64,000 nucleotides of DNA. It comes from Fistularia commersonii. Its lineage: Eukaryota > Chordata > Actinopteri > Syngnathiformes > Fistulariidae. Positions within the stretch are counted from its first letter, which is position 1, and the number at the start of each line of letters is the position of its first letter. Position numbers and translations under genes: made by a program. Below, one piece after another: positions 58,916 to 64,000 of the stretch. The notes under the pieces are model-generated. The model did not search any database and was not told where the DNA came from. It saw only the letters and a program-made list of their open reading frames with translations. The stretch is from the NCBI GenBank assembly GCA_037954325.1, contig JBBMNZ010000003.1, forward strand, positions 1,723,465-1,787,464, written 5' to 3'.

Positions 58916-59911
58916 TTAGTCTGTGAATAATATTGTCTCTGATACGTCTGATTTAAAAATGCTGCCCGAAATGAATAATCGCAGTGCTTTTCTGAACCAA
59001 CTGTAAAAAAAAGCATATATGAAAGGGTTTATGGAGGAATTCAAAAAGCCCACCCACATGAGGGTTTCAATCAAATGTGGCGGTAAGGAAAACCTGCTGA
59101 ATGAAACAACGACGTTACAAACAAAAAAAGGCGTCGTAAAGGAGAAAAAGGTACCGATGATGACGGCGAGTGTTTTCGTGGCTTTGGCCTGGCTTCTGCT
59201 CGGAACTGTTCTGGAGGAAATGGAGTTGATAGTTCGGATGCTGCGGAACTGTCTCCGCGCCACCAGAAATATATTCAGATAAATGCCCAGCATTATTATT
59301 CCTGGGATATAAAAGGTTAACACGGATGAGACGGCACTGGAGAGCCCGCTCTGAAATAAAACGCACCCTCCCTCGCAGTGGATGTGGTCGTAGTAGAAGT
59401 CTTCAATCCCCCAGATGTTCATCTCCAGGAAAATCATCCCGAAGCCGTTGAGCGCCGAAATGCTCCAGCAGCACAAGATCGCCACCGACACCACCTTAAC
59501 TGTTATTTTTCTTGCGTACAAAAGCGGTTCGCAAACGGCGTAGTGCCGATCCACCGCTATCATAGACAGATTGACGATGGACGCCGTGCAAAGCGAGACG
59601 TTAGAACCCATGTGGACTTTACAGAAGAAGTCTCCGAAGTACCAGCAGGACTCGACATATTGGATCATCCCGGGCAGCATGACCAGCAGCCCCAGGAGGA
59701 GGTCAGACACAGCCAGGGACAGGATCAGGAAGTTGGTCGGCGTGTGGAGCTGCTTGAAATAGGCGATCGAGGCGGCGACCAGGACGTTTCCGCACACGGT
59801 GAAAAAAACCATGGCGCTTTGAATGAGGTAAAGGGTGAAGCGCGTGGACGAGGGGCGGATCGTCCTCCGACACGAGTTGTTGGTGTTTTGGAAGCAGAGC
59901 GCAGCTTCCAT
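58916..59911 (-). CDS. Trace-amine-associated receptor, copy 2 (non-canonical pocket)
   Basis: 331-residue class A GPCR, tandem paralogue of the gene at 53704-54717. The start is set at 59911: a strong acceptor (CTCTCCCTCCAACAG) abuts this ATG, so the 14 codons upstream in the open frame are intron. Fold landmarks remain: GN1.50, SD2.50, TM3 Cys, DRH, Trp4.50, Pro5.50, NPFIYAFFYSWFRKALRLF. Pocket residues differ: Asn at 3.32 (GSNVSL), Thr at 6.48 (FTTP instead of FWTP), Phe at 7.43, Val at 6.58, and Ser at 5.42. The tail ends six residues before copy 1 because CAA became TAA. No frameshift or internal stop. A 17-codon frame in the 5' exon (60331-60381) joins in phase, but probably lies at or before the transcription start. 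Confidence 0.9.
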   Translation of the reverse strand: MEAALCFQNTNNSCRRTIRPSSTRFTLYLIQSAMVFFTVCGNVLVAASIAYFKQLHTPTNFLILSLAVSDLLLGLLVMLPGMIQYVESCWYFGDFFCKVHMGSNVSLCTASIVNLSMIAVDRHYAVCEPLLYARKITVKVVSVAILCCWSISALNGFGMIFLEMNIWGIEDFYYDHIHCEGGCVLFQSGLSSAVSSVLTFYIPGIIMLGIYLNIFLVARRQFRSIRTINSISSRTVPSRSQAKATKTLAVIIGTFFSFTTPFFVCNVVVSFSRFSLPPHLIETLMWVGFLNSSINPFIYAFFYSWFRKALRLFISGSIFKSDVSETILFTD

Positions 59912-60330
59912 CTGTTGGAGGGAGAGAAAAGTGAAACCAGTACAGTCAGACAAGTAAACTGAGATGACATTTTCTACCTCTTTATAGGTTCGGACAGATA
60001 TTTGTGTCGGCGATCAGCGTTGGAGTTTTGCAGGCAGGGTTAAGACTCAAACAATGGAGATAAAACGCGTCTTTGTGGCTCGAAGCAGCAACGCTAACGG
60101 TTTAATGGACCGTGGGCTTTCTCATGTTTCTCGGTGAAAAGAAATGAATACGGCCTTTTGATGATTCAGTGAAAGCGTTTTCATTTCATGTTTTAATTGT
60201 GAACTAAATTGCCTTTTTTTTTTTTCGTTACCCTTTATTAATTCATTTGATTTTCTTTTACAGCCACGGTTCTGATGCTAAAAAGATAAATACATGACTT
60301 TGTTGATATTTGTTGCCATCTTGCACTTAC
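59912..60330 (-). other. Leader intron of TAAR copy 2
   Basis: 419-base GT-AG intron; nothing inside but a poly-T run near 60216-60226. Confidence 0.65.
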
Positions 60331-60376
60331 CTTGAGCGTCCAGCCGTGCAGGTGGTTCGTCCGCGGTAGAGTTTCC
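60331..60376 (-). other. 5' noncoding exon of TAAR copy 2 (probable)
   Basis: Donor GCTCAAG|GTAAGTGC on the minus strand at 60331; the start is inferred from the TATA box. Size (about 46 bases) matches copy 1 (about 44). Confidence 0.55.
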
Positions 60377-60401
60377 TTCATAAGTTGATTGTAATCTGCA
60401 C

Positions 60402-60408
60402 TTATAAA
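60402..60408 (-). promoter_or_regulatory. TATA box of TAAR copy 2
   Basis: TTTATAAG preceded by GGCAGAG, the same layout as copy 1. Confidence 0.55.
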
Positions 60409-61811
60409 GGCTCTGCCTTCTGTCTGTTTGTCCACAGAAGACAGGGGATAAATAGGAACCCCCTGGGAAACAGGGTGGCTCAAACTGTCTGTGGAAAACA
60501 AACAGGATTATTTACAATAAGAAAGAAAATTAAAGAATGCACTGGATTTGCATGACAAATGCAAAAAAACTGTGGTTTATTAGATAAATAACTGTGTGTC
60601 AAATATCACACATTGCTATTCTTCTATTAGTTTCACACTTTAATCGACTTCAAAAACTTGTCCACTAAATGACCACATGTAATCATATATCTACTTGCAA
60701 TACACATCTATATACATTTTTATATACCTTTAATTTAATCTTTTATTTCTTTTGATCTTTACTGTTCTTTTTTTTTCATTTTCATTATTCGCTATTCTTA
60801 TTCTTTATTTTTTATGCAGATTTTTATTTCAATTCTTCCCTACTTGACTCTGTAGCAGGAGCTGTTTGCTGTCATTTGAATATGTGCTGATAGGAAGAGT
60901 GTAAACATGAGGATAAATATGAATATTATAGATATGAATATGATTATTGCAATAGAACAGTTGCAGTGCAATAAGACGTTTGAGTGCACGTGCAAGAACG
61001 AGTGCAATTTAAGTGTCAGTCGACTTTACATGTGCAAGAAGACAGCAGAGTTAATGTTAGATTTGTGTTTGTTCAAAAGTCAAAATTGAGTTCATATTTG
61101 CATGAATATTTGAACATATTTAGTTCATAAAGTCATAAACAGCTCATATTTGGATAGAAGGCTCCTCATGTCACTACCAGTCAGCACAAATATTTTGTGA
61201 AAAACCACATGGTTGTCACAGTAACATTAACATTATACATCAAAATCATGGGAAGGAAAAGTTTTTTTTATTTTGGATAAAAAACAAACCAACACATGCA
61301 TTTATTCAATCACCTGCAGAAGGATATTGTAACAGGGATTCTGAAAGTAGCCTATCGAGGGCTGGATACAAAACCTCCTTTCTGCAAATTTTTCAATTTT
61401 GGATTTTTGCATTTGCAATGACATAAATGTCATATGACAAAACTCCTACGTGCACAATGAAGCAAAAAAATGAGGAAAAAACACTTATCTGCATTGTCAG
61501 TGGTAAAAATACATGCTATGCATTTTCAAATTATTACATAAATATAGTCTGGGAACAATAGAATATTCTTGAGTATCTTTAACAAAGACCATAATATAAT
61601 CAAATGATTCATTTCCTGAAAAAAGTGTTTTTTCAGATAGGAGGTTTTGCATCCCAGACACATCAGACGAAAGAATAGAAAGTTGATGGAGCTCTTATGA
61701 TGGACATCTCATTGATACATTTGATCATTAAAAGTAAAACTAGCAGAAGACAAATACAGCTGATGGAAATTGGACGCTGAATGAATTTGGCATTCAGCAG
61801 ATACTGTTACT
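60409..61811. other. Intergenic, no feature
   Basis: AT-rich; no gene or repeat family recognised. Confidence 0.5.
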
Positions 61812-61927
61812 TCATTGCTGCTGTCGTCCTTATGTTTTTTTCTTCCTTCTTTACAGAATGAACAGAAGGTTAATTAATTCCGTAATGCCGACCTACAGCC
61901 GCATAGCTTTTACCTTCCCTTAGCGTG
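61812..61927 (-). mobile_element. Tigger fragment, copy 2
   Basis: Closely similar to 62203-62325 and, reversed, to 27495-27615: ...ATTCCGTAATGCCGACCTAC, AGCCGCATAGCTTTTACC. Stops abruptly at TTCCCTTAGCGTGT. Confidence 0.75.
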
Positions 61928-61980
61928 TAAAAGATTTCAAACTCAAGAAAAATACTGTTTTCTTTCGTGATGTTATATAA

Positions 61981-62180
61981 CAGGGCTGGCAAAGGTACGG
62001 CCCGCGGGCCAGAACCGGCCCGCAAGGAGGTTTGATCAGGCCCGTAGGATAATTTGACGGTGGAAAAAAATGCATAGAAGACACAAATTTATTTTTTTTA
62101 ATTAAGGTTTGGTTGAAGTAGCAGTTGGGCACACTGTCTTGGTCAGAGTTGAAGACGAGCCGCATCACTGAGACGGACCA
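61981..62180 (+). mobile_element. hAT-like element end
   Basis: CAGGGCTGGCAAAGGTACGG then CCCGCGGGCCAGAACCGGCC CG is the classic hAT (Charlie-type) terminus. The far end is not identified; 62180 is approximate. Confidence 0.55.
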
Positions 62181-62202
62181 ATCAATTGAATACTCTATTA
62201 TA

Positions 62203-62647
62203 CATCGCTGCTGTCGTCCTTATGTTTTTTTCTTCCTCCTTTACGGAATGAACGGCAGATTCATTCATTCCGTAACGCCGACCTACAGCCGCATAGCTTT
62301 GACCTTCCCTTAGCGTGTCCAGAAGTTTAACTTTATCTGCCATAGATAGCATCTTCCACTGCCTTTTGGGCCCTGCAAGGTGCTTTTGTCGTTCCAGAGC
62401 GTTTTGTCAACATTACGGGTTTTAGAGAAACTGGAAAGTGCGAGAGAATTTGCACGTACGTCATGTAAATTTGTCAAGCTGTTTTACGTACGTGTACATA
62501 TTAAACTGCAACGTTATTGACGCACAGGGAGAGAAGAAGCGGAGTGACTTTTTAGCCAATCAGAATGCAGAACACAATGCACCATGCAAATCCGTGAAGT
62601 AGCGAAACCGTGAAAAGTAAACAGCGTTATAGTGAGGGATCACTGTA
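62203..62647 (-). mobile_element. Tigger element, copy 3
   Basis: Mirror of 27184-27615: the terminal repeat TACAGTGATCCCTCACTATA starts at 62647 on the minus strand, followed by the transposase N-terminal segment (27420-27560 equivalent, including ADKVKLLD). It ends near 62203 without the DDE core. Confidence 0.8.
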
Positions 62648-63149
62648 CGCCGGCAGATTTATGATACCTTCTTGCATCAAGCAATGCAAGAAGGAGGGAA
62701 TTTCATCAAAATTGCATTGCATTGCACTTTACCTTCTGAAAGAGAGCGGCTTAATATAAGATCTGTTAAAGGAGCAAAAGTGCTTGGATGTCTGACGAAT
62801 ATTGAAATAGTAACGAGATGGTTGAAAAACAAATTTCACGGTGGCATAAACTCAAAGCGGCGGGTAGGAAGAAGTATTTCCTAACACGATTAAAAAGTTA
62901 TATTGAATTTCCAGATGACTCCATGCTAGCTGACCAGTGATGAACCATTTCAGATCATTTGACCTTTGGTCATGAGAATTCTTCTCCTGGGTGGTTCTTC
63001 AAAGGGAAAAATAAAACACTTACACTCATCCATTTTAACTGTGCATGTACAGTTTGAGCGTGAATACAAAGAAATGTCAACAAATGTAAATATCTAACAA
63101 ACATTTTAACAATCATTATCACCGGCACACTATATTACACTTGAAGCTA
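62648..63149. other. Intergenic, no feature
   Basis: A 70-residue plus-strand open frame (62672-62884) matches no family. Nothing else. Confidence 0.45.
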
Positions 63150-63243
63150 CACTGCTAAAATTAACTGATTTCACACAAGGGTGATTGACTTGGAGTTACA
63201 TTGTGTTGTTTAAATGTTCCCTTTATTTTTTTGGAGCAGTATA
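63150..63243 (+). mobile_element. Right part of a second GCTCAAAA-type MITE
   Basis: Shares TGATTTCACACAAG, GAGTTACATTGTGTTGTTTA, then GTTCCCTTTATTTTTTTGGA with 55920-55989. Confidence 0.65.
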
Positions 63244-63546
63244 TTTTAATATTTTATTGTGGGTCTCTTGGGTAATAATTACTGAACAATAAGTAAAAAA
63301 ATAAAAAGCGAATGGTCAATTATGTAGCCAGATGTCCCACAGCTTTCTTGACTTCTCACACCTCGATGACCAGGGAACTAATTACAACTTTCTGAATCCT
63401 CACACCTCCACAACCAGGGGGCTCATTACTTTTTTAAAAAATAAAAATATTTATAAGAAGGCTGAGGTGTTGTGGAATCACACACTGAGGCGAAAACAAA
63501 TGGCAAAACAAACCTGTGTCTCTTTGGCATTGAAAAGTAAAGCTAG

Positions 63547-63566
63547 CACACACACACACACACACA
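63547..63566 (+). repeat. (CA)n microsatellite
   Basis: Ten CA units. Confidence 0.8.
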
Positions 63567-63720
63567 GAAAAACACATTTAATCAGTTCATTTATATATAT
63601 ATAAAATGCCTGTGAGACAGGTTAAGTTTCCCCAATTGATGATGTGTAAAAAAGGATTACACACACATCCACCTATACACTGTGCGCACAATTATTAGGC
63701 ATTATTATTTTGATGAGATG

Positions 63721-63850
63721 AGAGATGAGAACAACTTAATTTATCCCGAAGGAAATTGTTGTGCCAGAGTTTCAAGCAAAAACAAACAATAATAGATGAT
63801 AGTAGGAAGGAGGGAGAATAAGAAATACAATAAAATATAAAGTGTCAAGG
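63721..63850 (+). repeat. Interspersed repeat, copy 3 (CGAAGGAAATTGTTGTGCCA family)
   Basis: Same unit as 10781-10900 and 57340-57470. Confidence 0.6.
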
Positions 63851-64000
63851 TTAAGGCTATCAAGTGTTTTAAGGTCTTAAGTACAAAGATTTGAAGATTA
63901 TTTTTTATCATCACATTATCCATAATTTCCAACTTCAAGCTGTATAAACTTGAATGCGTCTTGGATTTAATGCATATCAGGTGATGTGTATCAGCGTAAC

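Noticed and set aside
59912..59953. Fourteen extra N-terminal residues of TAAR copy 2
   Set aside because: They precede a strong splice acceptor that abuts the next ATG, so they are intronic.
59378..59962. 194-residue plus-strand open frame
   Set aside because: Antisense to TAAR copy 2; no family resemblance.
60331..60381. In-frame 17-codon extension of TAAR copy 2 from the 5' exon
   Set aside because: It joins in phase, but its ATG lies about where transcription should start given the TATA box, and copy 1 has no in-frame counterpart.

Overview
This is a stretch of vertebrate nuclear DNA, almost certainly from a ray-finned (teleost) fish. The evidence is GT-AG introns, vertebrate-type proteins interrupted by many introns, a Tyr tRNA with an intron, and fish-typical interspersed repeats (RTE- and L2-like LINE fragments, Tigger/pogo, hAT and piggyBac-like pieces). 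Nothing bacterial, viral or CRISPR-like was seen. Exon limits below were built by hand from splice sites, reading phase and recalled family sequence.

Layout. 1-4166 holds no gene I can recognise. 4167-22370 is CUEDC1 on the minus strand: nine coding exons (5004-13393) give a 398-residue product, with a noncoding first exon near 22.2-22.4 kb. 22.4-23.7 kb is a short intergenic gap with a LINE tail. 23.7-45.9 kb is AKAP1 on the minus strand: ten coding exons (27018-42399) give an 852-residue product with a mitochondrial outer-membrane anchor, an RII-binding helix, a KH domain and a Tudor domain. A noncoding first exon ends at 45664 in a CpG-rich promoter. 47.6-52 kb is a graveyard of LINE fragments. 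53.7-60.4 kb holds two tandem trace-amine-associated receptor (TAAR) genes on the minus strand, each with a short TATA-driven noncoding exon. An intron-containing tRNA-Tyr(GUA) gene lies between them on the plus strand. 60.5-64 kb is repeat-rich intergenic DNA with two Tigger fragments and a hAT end.

The genes do not form a pathway. CUEDC1 is a ubiquitin-binding-type adaptor, AKAP1 anchors PKA and RNA at mitochondria, and the TAARs are probably olfactory amine receptors. CUEDC1 and AKAP1 belong to the same human 17q22 neighbourhood, but here they are direct neighbours on one strand.

The most interesting signal is the second TAAR (58916-59911). It is an intact reading frame that has lost the amine-binding Asp3.32, its partner Tyr7.43, the toggle Trp6.48 and an Asp at 6.58. 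Its sister at 53704-54717 keeps all four. The pair also shares a very similar block over extracellular loop 2, which suggests gene conversion. Other points are a piggyBac-like 92-bp hairpin in a TAAR leader intron, a 5 x 158-bp tandem array in an AKAP1 intron, and nested, internally deleted retroelements.
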